DNA of 64,000 bases from Sitta carolinensis (GCA_032173965.1 JAVUNC010000006.1:19400370-19464369); one strand, 5' to 3'. Positions 43,116 to 55,261 are shown, counted from the stretch's first letter. Notes: generated by a model from the letters alone, not told the origin. Numbers and translations: made by a program.

Positions 43116-44850
43116 TGCCCTAATCCAAATTCCCTCCTCAGCTCTCTCATAGCTAAAAGTGAAACAATTTTATCCCAGCTGGATTTGGAGTGGGAGATCT
43201 TTCCAAACTCCCAAGTAACAGCTGGATCAAGGAAAATAGTCTGAAAACATTCCAATGAAACCGAAAGATGTAGGAATGAGGGAAACCTGGAGGTTATAAC
43301 TTGATCTCAGCTGATGTTCTACCAGGAACGGGTGGCTTTGGCTTTTGGGAGGGTCATGGATAACACGGATTGAAAAGATTCCTAAAAAACCCAGACCGTC
43401 CCAGGAGCAACTGTTGGGAAACTATTTCAACAATTAAATTGGTATTAAAAATATTCCTCCCTAATCCCTGGGGTACCAAACCAATCCAAAGCGTCCGTGA
43501 TCTCCACAACGGGAGCTGCAGTTGGGTGAATCCACGGTTATTTCAGAGCTCTGAACCCCACAACTCCTGCTGTGATCCCAGAAACATTGATCCACTTCTC
43601 TTTCCCATTCCAGACTCAATTTTTCCTGTTTTCCAAGCTGGGGACACCAAATTGACAATACCCCACTGCATATTTGGGAACATTCCTGGTTTCCGAGGAG
43701 TTTTAATTAATATTTTTTTTTCCTCCTGACACAGATCCAGATCAAAAATTTGGCTTTTCTCACTCCAGCTTTATTTGTTTTCCAGTGATTCCGAATGGGT
43801 TTTATCCACTCTCCTCTCGTGATTGTAGAATAAGAAAAAAGATTAATGGGGGGAAAAAAAAAAAAAAAAGGAGGAAAATGAGTTTGCTGCTGTTTCCCAT
43901 TTGGTGTCTGATTTATATTCATAATTGAATACATCCAAGATGACTTTTATTGAGGAAACAATAAATGTTTAATAAGGGAATGAGCAGTCCATCATCAAAG
44001 GGAGCTCTGCGCACGAGGCTTTGGGAGGGGGAAGAACTGTTTGGGATTTCAATCATCCCTGGGACACTTTATTCCCATTGCTGCCTCATTAGCATTCCAC
44101 ATGATCCCGCCGTGGGATGAGGTCACTCCCAAGGAAAAATGAGATTTTAGGAGAGACAAGATGCAATATCCTCAAACGCGGGAGCTTCGGAGGACGTGAT
44201 CCCAAAATAAACTTTTTTCCGTGGATGGGCTGGAGCTCCAATCCCAAATCCAGCTGGAAGGGAGCAGCTCTTGCCTGTGCATCCCATGGAAGATCCGAGT
44301 CCTCGGTTCAAGGTGTTTAATTAGGGAGAAAGGAAGGAAAATGTCAACACTCAGCTGAGGCCAAGGCAGGGGGAGGATTTGGAACCTCAGGAATTCTTGT
44401 CAGGGAGCAAGAGGATGAGCTGGAGACAAACGAAGGCTGGGAAAGAAATTAAAAGGCTATTAGGAATGGAAAAGGATCAGGAAGGCACAAAAAAAGGAAC
44501 AGAGTGGTGGCAATGCCCTCACTAATGCCTTGGAATGTGAGAGAAGGATTTGGCCAGAGGTTTTATCCAGCTCCATGAAGAAAATCCCCACCTCCAGCAG
44601 CTCCTTGGTTAGAAATGGATTCAGGAAGAAGAGGAGGTGGTGCCATTAATTTATCCCATTAATTAACGAAGTATTAGCCAAAGATGAACCAAGGAACCCT
44701 ATTGATTGATCTATTAATGAATTTTCAGCATTCCACACATTCCTCTTATGGACAAAGCCATCCCAAACCCATCCCTGGATTTGCAGACATAGTTTGGGAA
44801 GGGCTTCTTTGGGTGCAATCCAAGATGAAATATTCCTGCTTTTTATCCCA
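43116..44850. other. Unique non-coding sequence
   Basis: An A-run lies at 43854-43869. Near 43980-44110 a non-repeat CpG-containing block has CATCAAAGGG and CATTAGCATT cores. No gene was recognised. Confidence 0.35.
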
Positions 44851-44960
44851 GAATCCCAGACTGCTCCGGGCTGGAAGGGACCCTGGAGATCATCTCATCC
44901 AAGCCCTGCCCTGGTTTGGGACACGTCCCATATTCCAGATCCCTGGTGGTGCCTCCAGGA
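44851..44960 (-). repeat. CR1 LINE 3' fragment
   Basis: CAGAATCCCAGACTGC, GGGCTGGAAGGGACCC and GAGATCATCTCATCCAAGCC are the antisense 3' end. Confidence 0.8.
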
Positions 44961-45216
44961 GCAGGAGTGGTTTGGGAATAACATCCACCAAACCTGTGGC
45001 CAGGGCTGGGGATGACCAGTGGCCACCACCACCCTCTGGTGTCTGCAGGCTGGGGACCAGTTTGATCCTTGGAAATTCCTTGGAAAGGGCTTTCAATAAC
45101 TTTGCCCCCACAAAAAAAGGGAAGGGTTCGATCCCAGAGCAGATTCCTTGGGGGAATTTCTGCCTGAGGGGGAGTTTAGGAAAGCACCAAGCTAGGAAGG
45201 GAGAGGAGAAGACAAA
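44961..45216. other. Unique non-coding sequence
   Basis: Part of a 178-codon + frame (44684-45220) that also crosses the CR1 fragment. It is judged non-coding. Confidence 0.4.
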
Positions 45217-45418
45217 ATAAAGATAAAATAAAATAAAATAAAATAAAATATAAAATAAAATAAAATAAAATAAAATAAAATAAAATAAAATAAAATAAAA
45301 TAAAAATAAAATAAAATAAAATAAAATAAAATAAAATAAAATAAAATAAATAAAATAAAATAAAATAAAATAAAATAAAATAAAATAAAATAAAATAAAA
45401 TAAAATAAAATAAAATAG
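45217..45418. repeat. (AAAAT)n pentanucleotide array
   Basis: About 40 copies, with occasional 4- or 6-base units. The complement gives a Phe/Ile/Leu/Tyr-rich artefactual frame. Confidence 0.98.
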
Positions 45419-45929
45419 AAACTTGTCCCTGTTGTGTGTCCTCAACAAAATCTCGATGGGAATCAGGTGGCAGGAGGGGACAGGTCTCCAACCACCAGGA
45501 TGTGCTGAGAGCCTCCAGAACTTGGAAGTTCTTCCTTGGGGTTCCAGCACAACAAGGAAGAAGATCCCAGCAGCATTCCCAGGTAAAAGCTGGGATTCTG
45601 GAAAAGGTTCATCCTTCAGCTTGCCAAGGATTCCTGAGCAGGCAATGAAGGGAACATCTCCCTGCCCATGGGATGCTCCTTGAGATCCTTTCCAATATTT
45701 TTGAAAGGCAGGGTGTATAAATATCAGGAATGACATAACAGGAATTATGAGGGATTGTCGTTTCACTGGCACTGATTTTTCTGGAAGAAAAAAAAAATAT
45801 CTGCCTTTTCCTGGAAGAAAATTCATTCCTGCAACTCTCTGGAGCACCAGGACTGGGAAAAGCATCTCCAGCAGGAGCTGCCTCCCACCACTGCCCCGGG
45901 AAAGGAAAGGCCATGGGAAGGACTAAAAG
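45419..45929. other. Unique non-coding sequence
   Basis: No feature was recognised. Confidence 0.4.
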
Positions 45930-46085
45930 TTGTTTGGGAGCCACAAATCCACATGGATTTTAAATCCCTCCAAGGATGGGGCCTCCACCACTTCCCTGGG
46001 CAGCCTTTCCATGAGGAAATTTTCCCCAATATCCAATGGAAACCTCCCCTGGTGCAACTCAAGGCCCTTTTTCCACTGTGGGGAA
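45930..46085 (-). repeat. CR1 LINE 3' fragment
   Basis: CCACATGGATTTTAAATCCC, CTCCACCACTTCCCTGGGC, AATATCCAATGGAAACCTCC and TGGTGCAACTCAAGGCCC are a clear classical antisense CR1 match. Confidence 0.9.
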
Positions 46086-46294
46086 AAGTTTTCAATTTCT
46101 GTTGATGCTGAGAATATTCCCAGCTTCCCAAAAATCCCAAGGATGCCTCATGTGAGGGTTTGGGGACTCAAACCAAAAAAAATATTTGCAAATTTTCTGA
46201 TATTTGCCTTTGGCAGCAGTTGCCAAGAACAAGCAGTAGAGACATTATGGGAAAGTGCATCCTGCTGGATTCTGACACTGCAGCCTGGAAATCA

Positions 46295-46378
46295 GGGAAT
46301 TCCAGACTGGTTTGGGTTGGAAAGGACCTTAAAACCCCTCCCTGGGCAGGGACACTTTCACTATCCCAGGTTTTATTT
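46295..46378 (-). repeat. CR1 LINE 3' terminus
   Basis: GGTTTGGGTTGGAAAGGACC and GGGCAGGGACACTTTCAC are present. A short remnant. Confidence 0.8.
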
Positions 46379-46479
46379 CCATATCCCTGCGAGATCTTTT
46401 GTTTGAAAACGATGCTGATTGTTTTATAATCCTATGAGACAGTTTAACCCCCAAATCTGCTGGAAAGGCACCATCCCAA

Positions 46480-47245
46480 AATTTTCACTGAGTGCCACAA
46501 GCACCGAGTGCGGCCTCACGTCAGCTCCTTAAATTTATTTTAGGGGTATTCCATCCCCTTGGAATGTTTGCTCCGGGTGAACGTCCCTGTGAAATCCGAT
46601 TTTTCCGTGGTGATTTCCATCACAAAGGGGCGAGCCTCGCCTTTGTGCGATTCCCGAATTCCGTGACCGAGGGGAGCGATTCCCCCGCTTTGTCAGGATG
46701 ACAAATAATTACCAATAAAGGTTGTAGCTGCTCCTCCGTGCCAACAATCCATTCTTGCCTAATTAGTGGCGTTTTGCACCGCTGGCATTAAAGTTCACCG
46801 GGGCTGAACCTCATCCCCGCCCTCCCCTGCTCCTGGGAGCTTCATTCCCATTCCTCCCACCCCGCCTTCGTTTGCTTTGTGCTTTTAATTAAAAAGGCAA
46901 ACTTTGGCTCTGTGCACGCTCTGGAAATGCAAACAGTTCTTAATTAAAGCGCGAGAAAGTGCCAAAATTAAGCATAATTAGTCGGAGAGGGCAGCGGTGA
47001 ACAATGGGATGGGTTCCGTGGATGCCAACCCTCCCAGAAACTGCAAAAACGGGAGCAAAATGCATAAAATAACCGGAATAAATCAGAGCTGCTCGGTTAT
47101 TAAACCTTTATTTCCCTCATCGCCGTAATTCCCGTGGGAATCACGTCCATTCCTATTCGAATCTGGGGGTTCTTATCGGGTGTGTTGGTTAATAATCAGG
47201 GAATTGTGGATTCGTCTCAGTTTATTCCCTGATTTCTGATATCCA
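46480..47245. promoter_or_regulatory. Candidate cis-regulatory block rich in homeobox, POU and SOX-type motifs
   Basis: Non-repeat, CpG-containing sequence that differs from its surroundings. Motifs seen: CTAATTAG (46760), TTTTAATTAAAA (46883-46894), ATGCAAAC (46927-46934), TTAATTAA (46940-46947), ATAATTAG (46974-46981) and AACAATGG (47000-47007). They sit within about 250 bases. Conservation cannot be judged from one sequence, so the regulatory call is inference. Confidence 0.35.
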
Positions 47246-47280
47246 GCCTGGATGCTGATTGGACCAGAGCTCTGTATCAC

Positions 47281-47640
47281 CTGTATTCCAGAAATATCTG
47301 TGATTCCTGGTGGAAAAGAGGGATCCAGGCTGTCATTCCAGAAATATCTGGAATTTCTCCTGGAAAAGATGGATCTAGACTGCCAGTCCAGAAATATTGG
47401 TGATTCCTTCTGGAGAAGATGGATCCAGGTTGCCAGTCCAGAAATATCTGTGATTCCTTCTGGAAAAGGTGGATCCAGGCTGCCATTCCAGAAATATCTG
47501 GAATTTCTCCTGGGAAAGATGGATCTAGACTGCCAGTCCAGGAATATCTGGAATTCCTGGTGGAAAAGATGGATCCAGCCTGCCAGTCCAGAAATATCTG
47601 GAACTCCTGATGGAAAATATGGATCCAGGTTGCAAACTGA
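47281..47640. repeat. 50-bp minisatellite, 7 copies
   Basis: Each copy has CCAGAAATATCTG, a GGAATTCCTGG-like middle and GATGGATCCAGGCTGCCAG. Because 50 is not a multiple of three, a frame crossing it cycles through three peptide versions every 150 bases and meets no stop on either strand. Confidence 0.96.
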
Positions 47641-48564
47641 GATCTGGGACTTTCCAAACCCTATTTATAGATGGATCCAAACCTTGGATTTATCCAGGTA
47701 ATTTAAATTCCTTTATACCTGCCCTGGTTTTGGCCAAGATGGAGTTAATTTTCCTCCTTGGAGCTGATCCAGTTGGGAACTGACTGGGAATTGGTCACAT
47801 CCCACAGTGCCACAAAAAACCTCTTCCCACTTTGGGTGGAAACCCATTCTTCCTGAAGGAAAAAAAGAGTGTGCAAAATTCCTGCTGGAATCAGCACCCG
47901 TTCTTCCCACCCTGTGCAATTTCCATACTTCCCCATTCCCTAATCAAGGGACTTTTTCCTTTCCTAAACCCCCCTGGCCTAAAAATAAACAGAATTCGGA
48001 AGCAGGAATTTGCTGCTGGATCCGTTGTTCCAGAAGCAGCAGCGGCGTGGTTGGAATTCCGTGGTTTATTTGCTCCTGTTTTAACTGGATGGTTCCTGAT
48101 GTGGAAGTGGAAAAGCTGGTCCAGCTCATGTTCTGATGACAAATATTTCTAATAATGAACTGATCTAAGCCTCTAAATTCTGCTCCGGAGCTTTTTGCGG
48201 ATCTGACTGACGAAAGGGATGAAGCCTAAGGGCCAAATTCATCTGAAAAATCCGTATTTTAACCTCCAGTATTTTCTGTTTGCAACTGCTGCTGAGTTAA
48301 AGGCTCCTGGTGCACTCCAGGACGCACTTTAATTAATAATTCCCTAATTTATAGGCGTAAAATGTGGATGCACAGGGCGGGATCAGGTATTGATCCTCTG
48401 AGCAGGGAGCGAGGTCGGAGAGGCCAGGCCAGCCCAAGTTAATTACTTAATTGAAAAAGACATAAAAAGCCAAGCCCGGGGTGTGATTTAAACAAATAAT
48501 TTGCCAACTTTTACTGTGCAGAAAGGAGCATTTATTCATATCCCGATTTTGGGATTCCGAGGAG
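47641..48564. other. Unique sequence with candidate conserved element at 48290-48490
   Basis: TTTAATTAATAATT (48328-48341), TTAATTA (48439-48445) and CTTAATTG (48446-48453) sit in CpG-containing, non-repeat sequence. The rest is unremarkable. Confidence 0.3.
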
Positions 48565-48880
48565 AAAATTGGGATTGTTCAGCTGGAGAAGAGAAGCTCC
48601 AGGGTGACCTCACTGTGACATTCCAGCGCCTGAAGGGCTCCAGGAAAGTGGAGATGGAGGATTTTGGCTACAGAACGACACAGGGAAGGGTTTGGTGGGA
48701 TTTTGGGATGGAATTCCTGGCTGGGAAGGTGGGGAGGAGCTGGGATGGGTTTGTGTGGCTGCCCCTGGATCCCTGGGAGTGTCCAAGTCCAGGCTGGACA
48801 TTGGGATAGTGGAAGGTGCCCCTGCCCATGGGATAAATTTTGGGCTCCCTCCCAACCCAAACCCATCTGGAATTCTCTCA
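48565..48880 (+). repeat. CR1 LINE 3' region
   Basis: GAGAAGAGAAGCTCCAGGG, GTGACCTCACTGTGAC, GGGATGGAATTCCTGGCTGG, AAGTCCAGGCTGGACATTGG and CCCTCCCAACCCAAACCC are in order. Confidence 0.92.
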
Positions 48881-49799
48881 CTCTAAGCCAAGCTCGTTTT
48901 TATCCAATTACTTTTAAGCAAATCTAAAAGAATTCCCAGTTTTCCTGCAGGAATGTTGCCATAATCGCCTGAGTGTCTGGAAACTGGAGGAGAAATGCCC
49001 AAGGACAAACTCAACCTCTCTGTCTGGCACCAAAAAAAAAAAAAAAAATCACCTTTAAAATACATTTTTAAAAATCTTGTTTAGCTGTGACTCTTACAAG
49101 AATTTCAGCATTAGGCGAGGTCGGTTTGCAATTTATCCAGACATTGGGATTGTCATTATCCTAGTAAAATCCAAGGGAAAACACCAACCTAAATATATTT
49201 TACTGCTGAGCCCAAGCCTAAAATATGAAACCCCTTAGTAGCAGCTCTGCCTTGCCTGCTCCTAACAGAGCCCCTAAAAATGCAAGAAAGGATTTCAAGA
49301 TTCAAATCCCTGCAGCACACACATTCCAGCCATATGCATCCACAGGGATATTCCCGGCTTTCCTGGGGTGTCTCTCCTTGGATGATTGGCATTTTGTCAG
49401 AGGATTCCAAAATTCCCATGATTTCCTCGCTGCCAGAATTCTTGGAAAAATTAATGAGAGGATCAAAGAATCCTTAAAGCTGGAAAAGATCTGCCAAGAT
49501 CCGACCTTGGATTGAAGGACCGAACAACCTCAAGGGCTGAGCTGGATCCTGGTGGTGCATAATATTGATTTAGAGGAATGTCTGGAGATATTTCCATAAA
49601 ATTTTAAAATTGTGAACTTACTATCTCATGTGAGGCCTGGGGTGTGGAATATTTAGCAGGGAAGTCCATATTCCCGTGGGCTGGCAATAAATGATGGAAT
49701 ATCCTTGGGTTGGATCGCACCTCCTGGATTTGGGGGCTGCTGGAGAAAAAAATCCGATGCAGGGAAGGAAGATTTAAAAAGATAAAACTGAGTTTAGAG
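48881..49799. other. Unique non-coding sequence
   Basis: A poly(A) run lies at 49032-49048. No feature was recognised. Confidence 0.4.
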
Positions 49800-49952
49800 C
49801 TTCCCAGAGGAGCTGTGGCTGGCCCTGGATCCCTGGAATGTCCAAGGTTGGGGTTGGAGCAGCCTGGGATGGTGGGAAGGGTCCCTGCCCATCCAGGGGT
49901 GGATGAGATGATTTTTAAGGTCCCTTCCCTCTAAAATCATTCCAGGATTCAA
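49800..49952 (+). repeat. CR1 LINE 3' fragment
   Basis: GAGGAGCTGTGGCTGGCCC, TGGAGCAGCCTGGGATGG and the terminus ATCATTCCAGGATTC are present. Confidence 0.88.
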
Positions 49953-50624
49953 GCTGACACCTCATTTTGGTTCAGAATAAACCAAACTCTCATTTATTTG
50001 TCTCCCTCCCAAGCCAAGGCCTCGCCAGGGTCCTTGCCCATCAACACACACATTAACTTCCACCAATCCCACAAAAAGGAATGGATCTTTTGGGAAACTA
50101 TCACACAAAAACCAGCTTCAGCCTGGCCCTCTCCTTCCTTTTCCACGTCCACATTCCCTCCTCCCCTCCAGATCCTCTGCCTTTCTGGACATCTGCTGAA
50201 GGAAGGGAAAAAACAAACCCAAACCCTGTCAGGTTATTAATTCACAAGCATCCTTCTCCTAAAAAAACAGGAGCAAACTCAAGTTGAAACATATCCAGGA
50301 TGCTCTGGCACTGCTCCCGAGCTCTCATCCCACTCGGAGCTGATGATGGGATGCCACTTGCCTGGAATGAGAAATCAGTGCCAGGAGGGCTCTCACCACC
50401 TCACCCCCAGACTCTCCACAACCCATTCCCAGGGATTTGTGCAGCCTCTGGAGCTTCTCTCCCGTCCTCCTGCTGGGAAATCTCCTGGGTCTGGCTCCTT
50501 CTTCCATTATTCAAAGCAGTCCTGATCAGGGATAAGCAGGGAGAGCTCACATTCCAGCAAAGCAGGGGGGAAAAAATGGATTTATTTGAAAGATGACGGG
50601 TAATAATTATGATTTATTCATTCC
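49953..50624. other. Unique non-coding sequence
   Basis: No feature was recognised. Confidence 0.4.
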
Positions 50625-51010
50625 AGCCTGGATAAGAAGAGGCTCAAGAGAACTCAGAGCCCCTTCCAGTGCCTAAAGGGGTACAAGGAAGTTGAAAAGG
50701 AATTTTGGAAAAGGATGTGGAGTCCCAGGACAAGGGGGAATGGGTTTAAATTGATGGAGGGTCAGGGTTAAATGGGATATTGGGAAGGAATTCCTGGCTG
50801 GGAGGGTGGGGAGGCTCTCGAGTAGAATTCCCAGAGTTGTTGTGGCTGTCCCTGGATCCTTGGAATGTCCAAGGCCAGGCTGGGTGGGATTGAAGCATCC
50901 TGGGGTAGGGGAAGGTGTTCCCACCATGGCAGGGGTGGGATGAGAAGATTTTTAAGCTTCCTTACAACCCAAACCATTCTGGAATTCTGGGATTTTATAA
51001 TTCCATGACC
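50625..51010 (+). repeat. CR1 LINE 3' region, relatively long
   Basis: CCTGGATAAGAAGAGGCTC, GGACAAGGGGGAATGGG, GGAATTCCTGGCTGGGAGGG, AATTCCCAGAGTTGTTGTGG and AACCATTCTGGAATTCTGGG end in ATTCCATGACC. It keeps more 5' sequence than most copies here. Confidence 0.92.
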
Positions 51011-52002
51011 TTCTCCTGACAAGAGCAGCACAAAAAAGATTTAAACACCAAGGGGAAAAATTCTTTCTGTTGCCAAACCCTGACACCAGCAATTTTCAAA
51101 GTCATTTCCATAAAACCCCCACAAGTCAGGAACAGTGTCAGGGAAAAAAAAAGAGGAGCCTGAGGCTCAGGACTTCCTGAGATTCCTGAGGAATGAGGAG
51201 CTTTGATCCAAGGGTGAGGATGCACTTTGCTCCCTCCTCTCCCTGAAATCATGGATGACCTCCAGAGGATCATCCTGGACACATGTTAGAGTGCAGAGAA
51301 GACCATCTTAAAATAGATCAAATTCCCAAAATCCTGCTAAGGACATTCCCAGCTTTCCCTCTCCTTTAAGGGAATTACATCACAGACTGAGCCCCAACTT
51401 TGCTGCATTTAGCTCTTCATTATCCCAGCATAAAAATACACAAAGCCAGAGGCAGAAGGAATAAATTCACCCCTCAGATTTATCCATTATTTCTCCCATC
51501 CCCATCTCTGTCAAGGCCTCGCTGCCACTATCCCTAAAACCCATCCAGAATCCGAAATACCAATGGATTCCCTCTTCCATGTAAATGGAATTCACACCTC
51601 ACTCCTGGCAGGATTCCTGGCGAATCCTGGAACCCTGGATTTGTCACCTCCCAGCCAGCGACGCTCACACGGAGCGTTTTGGTCCCGAGCCTGGACCTTC
51701 CCTTTCCTGGAGCTGCTATTTTGGGAAGGTAAATATTTTAGCATTCCTCCCGTGCAGGAGAGGCTCTATTTATATCCCTGGACAAGGAGGAGGTCACTGC
51801 TCCTGCAGAATTGCCAGGGCTGAGCAGAAGCTTTGCAGGAATCTCCTGAAAGCACCTGGGGCTTCTTTGCAGTTGGGTTTCTGAGGGAAAAAATTTTAAA
51901 AAATCCGGATTTCAATTCTGGAATGGCATTTTCAAGTGGAATTTAGGTTTTAAGTTTAAAACACAGCTTATATAATGACCCCCTTTGTGGATGTGAGAGG
52001 AA
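51011..52002. other. Unique non-coding sequence
   Basis: Bases 51640-51790 are CpG-containing with CTATTTTGGG and CTATTTATAT, loosely resembling muscle-type A/T-rich sites. No gene was recognised. Confidence 0.3.
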
Positions 52003-52150
52003 TATTGGAATGGTTTGGGTTGGAAGGGTTTTAAATCCCATCCACTTCCACCCAGGGGCATCTCCCTCTGTCCCAGGCTGCTCCAGTCCTGTCCAGCCTT
52101 GGACACTTCCCATGATCCAGGGGCTGCCACAGCTGCTCATCCCTTCTCAG
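52003..52150 (-). repeat. CR1 LINE 3' fragment
   Basis: GGAATGGTTTGGGTTGGAAG, CTGTCCCAGGCTGCTCC and GATCCAGGGGCTGCCACAG are present. Confidence 0.88.
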
Positions 52151-53254
52151 AACATCCCTCCTCAGTTCTTTGGGACATCCACAACAAATGAGAATCCAAA
52201 TATTTCCACCGAGGCCCTCGGGCCACATTCCCAACTTGGAGAGACCTGGCCCAACTCCCTGGATGTCAAATTATGACCAGGAGCACTTCCAGACCATCAT
52301 TCCTGATCTCCTCTCAGTATGGACATGCTCAGACCTGTGGATGTCTCTTCCCTGGGGAATGATGTTAAAAATATCCCAGGATTTGACTCTGGGACATCTC
52401 ATGACAAGAGACACGGAGCTGGGAAGGGTCTGGAACACCAGGAGCAGCTGAAGGAGCTGGGAAAAGGGCCCAGCCTGGAAAAAAGAAGGTTTGGGGGGAC
52501 CAATTAATCAATTAATTAACCTGGTTGATGAGTTCTCCTTAATGGAATTTTGGCTCTCTTTAAAGAAAGGGGGGAAAAAAAAGAGAATTTTAGGAATTTA
52601 TTTGTGAGGTTCACCTGGAGGAAGGAAAATGGGGAATTGTTTTCAATTATATTCCTTTTCTTTTTTATTTTTTTTTTCTTTCCAAGCCAGGAAAGGCAGT
52701 TCTGAAAGCACTTTTGAATTTAACAATAAAATCCCTAAAGAAAAAATTGTAAAAAAACCCAACTAAAATGTCCACGCTTCTGAAAGTCTCAATTTTCTGT
52801 TTTATACTTTGGTTTTCTAAATGTTCTTTCCAAATGAAATGCTTTTATCAATAAAGTTTCATTTTTCATTGAAGAGCGAGAAAATTTCAGTCCAAGAGGG
52901 ATTTTCAGCCTGTTTCAATGAGTTATTTGTAACTTTAAAAAAAAAAAAAAATCTCTGAGGTGAAAATTTATTTTAGACGTGAATAAAATTTTGAGAGTCT
53001 GCTCCAGAATAAAACAAAGGAAAAGTCATCAGAGGGTTGTTCAATAATGACCATTATATGGGATAAATTAATTTAGGAGAAAATAAAGGTTTAATTTGGT
53101 GGGTTTTTACAACTTTTGTGTGTTTCTAAGGAACAGAGACTTCCTGATTCCCAAATATTTCACCATTTCCTCTCATCATTGTTCTTTGGGAGCAGAGCCT
53201 GATCCCACCTGGATGCACAGGGAATGTGGAAAGGGAAAAGTTTCCACTCTGAGC
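52151..53254. other. Unique, AT-rich sequence
   Basis: No feature was recognised apart from A/T runs (52665, 52938-52952). Confidence 0.4.
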
Positions 53255-53259
53255 CTCCT

Positions 53260-53462
53260 TTTCCTTCCTTCCTTTCTCTCTTTCCTTCCTTCCTTCCTTC
53301 CTTCCTTCCTTCTCCTTCCTTCTCTTCCTTCCTTCCTTCCTTCTTCCTTCCTCCTTCCCCCTTCTTCTTCCTTCTTCCTTCTCCTTCTCTTCCTCTTCCT
53401 TCTTCCTCTTCCTTCCCTTCTCTCTCCTTCCTTCCCTTCTCTTCCTCTTCCTCCTCCTCCTT
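53260..53462. repeat. Polypyrimidine tract, (TTCC)n with CTT and CTC variants
   Basis: About 200 bases essentially without purines on the + strand. The complement gives a Lys/Glu/Gly/Arg-rich artefactual frame. Confidence 0.97.
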
Positions 53463-54302
53463 CATAAATCCCATGGCAGAATCCGAGCAGTGTTTGTGCT
53501 CCTGAAACACCAAATGTTCCCCATGAAATATGAAAAAGGAATTTATTCCTCCTGGCTCTTCCTCCAGAAAAGCCACCGTTATCCCCAGATTATTCCAAGG
53601 ATTTATTCCCAAACCCTCTGTCTCTTCCCACCCTTCAGGACACAGCTGGGACCTCTCCCAGTTTCACTCTCAGCGGGTGAGGTGGGAACATAAAACACAT
53701 CCAGAGCACTAAAATTTTTTTTTTTTTCCTGGCCAATTCTTTCCCGGAATGTTTCGGTGGGATTTGCATTCCGACCGCGTTCCCGCTGCCTCCTGCAAGC
53801 CCTTCCCTGCCATCTGTGCTTCTCCCTCTGTGCTCCATGTGGGCTGCTCCATCTTGTCATTTAGCAACTGTTGTTGTGCCTTCCGTGCCAGCTTTTGTTA
53901 CCTTGGCGGGGCGGGAGTTGGGAATAAATTATGGAAGCTCGAGCTCTGCAAATCCTTCTCCAGGAATACTCGCTCCGGAGAGCTCCGGGACGAACGGTTC
54001 TGGGAAGGCAGCAGGAATGGGTTTGTGCACAATCTGGGCAAGCTCGGGTTTTCCAAGGATTTGTGCTGCCAGGAATGGGGTCCTCCAGAAGATTTGGGGT
54101 TGTTCAGCAGGGCAGGCGAAAGGCTGGGAATTTTTCCGGGGAAAATGAGTTTTTCCTTGTCTTTGCAGCAGTGCAAGGAGCGGCCAAAGGTACTTCCATG
54201 TGGATGTGGATGTGCCAGTCGGAGCTAATGAGCCCAGCCCAGCTCAGGCTGTGACAGCTCCAAATTTAGGGAGGTTTTACAGCCCTGCAGATTCCCAGCC
54301 TA
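53463..54302. other. Unique sequence, moderately GC-rich
   Basis: Several + frames of 107-159 codons overlap in 53749-54254. Simultaneous openness in three frames points to low stop-codon density and not to coding. No domain was recognised. Confidence 0.35.
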
Positions 54303-54462
54303 TTATCCCAGAATCACTGAGGCTGGAAAAGAGCTCCCAGACCACCGAGTCCAAGATGTGCCACCCTGTCCCCAGCCCAGAGCTCTGAGTGCCACCTCCA
54401 GGAATTCCTTGGGCACCTCCAGGGATGGGCACTCCAAACCTCCCGGGAACGCATTCCAATGA
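54303..54462 (-). repeat. CR1 LINE 3' fragment
   Basis: ATCCCAGAATCACTGAGGC, CCCAGAGCTCTGAGTGCC and GGGATGGGCACTCCAAACC are present. It resembles the copy at 24698-24800. Confidence 0.88.
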
Positions 54463-55134
54463 TTAAAATTCCTCGTGATTGTGGAGGAGGATTCTTCCCT
54501 TTTACGCCACGATCCGAGGTGGGAGATGCACCACTGCACAATCATCCTCTCCCCCTAGAGCCACCATTCCTCATCCGTGAGGAGCTATGGAATATCCGCA
54601 TCCAGCTCGCTCTTCCTGCACATCCCAGGTGTTCTTCCAGCTGCCCAGCAAACCCTCAGCTGCCAAAAGCCTGGAAAAATGACAAGGGAGGACATAATGA
54701 CACTTCATGTAGTCGCTGCGGATCCAAACCTAAATCCATCTGCCTGCTGCATCCCTGGAGCTGCTGGCTGCCCGCTCCCCGTGCAGTGCACACAGCAATT
54801 CATCTTTCGGGATTGTCACCAGCTCCAGCCGTCCCCAGCTGCCAGCCCGGTGTCTCCCAGTGTCCCGACACAATGTCAAATCCATTAAGTGCTGTGGATC
54901 TCCAGCTTCAGCCTGGCGGGTCCTGCCGGGAATGTGGAAGAGCCGCTGAGCAGGAGGAATGCACGGGAGGGATCCCGGGGCTGAGTGGGGCTGGCAGAAG
55001 TGAAGGGTCTCCTTTAGGGTTTGTTCCATATGCTCCCGTCCTGCTCTCATCCGTGGGGTTCTCATCCCTGTTCCAGGCTGGATGCTTCACCCCAGACTTC
55101 CCTCGGTGCCTCCCTCGGGATCTGAACCCTCCAC
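54463..55134. other. Unique non-coding sequence
   Basis: Start of a 357-codon + frame (54459-55532) whose second half is only the decamer array. No domain was recognised. Confidence 0.4.
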
Positions 55135-55258
55135 TGCTGGAGGGGCAGCAGGGCCTGGAGCAACTCCGTGCCCAGGAGGGGCTGAGGGAGCTGGGGCTGC
55201 TCAGCCTGGAGAGGAGCCCAGGGAGAGGGGACACAGCCCTGGGGGGGCCTGGGGGGGG
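55135..55258 (+). repeat. CR1 LINE fragment ending at a tandem array
   Basis: CTGGAGGGGCAGCAGGGCC, GAGGGGCTGAGGGAGCTGGG and CAGCCTGGAGAGGAGCCC match CR1 near the end of ORF2. It stops in a G-run right before the decamer array. Confidence 0.8.
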
Positions 55259-55261
55259 GCC

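Noticed and set aside
44684..45220. 178-codon + frame
   Set aside because: It runs through an antisense CR1 3' end and has no domain; chance openness is likelier.
45176..45865. 229-codon Phe/Ile/Tyr-rich frame resembling a membrane protein
   Set aside because: Most of it is the AAAAT pentamer array read on the minus strand.
47281..47640. CRISPR-like array
   Set aside because: Whole 50-bp units repeat; there are no unique spacers between conserved repeats, and the genome is vertebrate.
53749..54254. Overlapping + frames of 107-159 codons
   Set aside because: Three frames are open at once, no domain is recognised, and low stop density in GC-richer DNA suffices.
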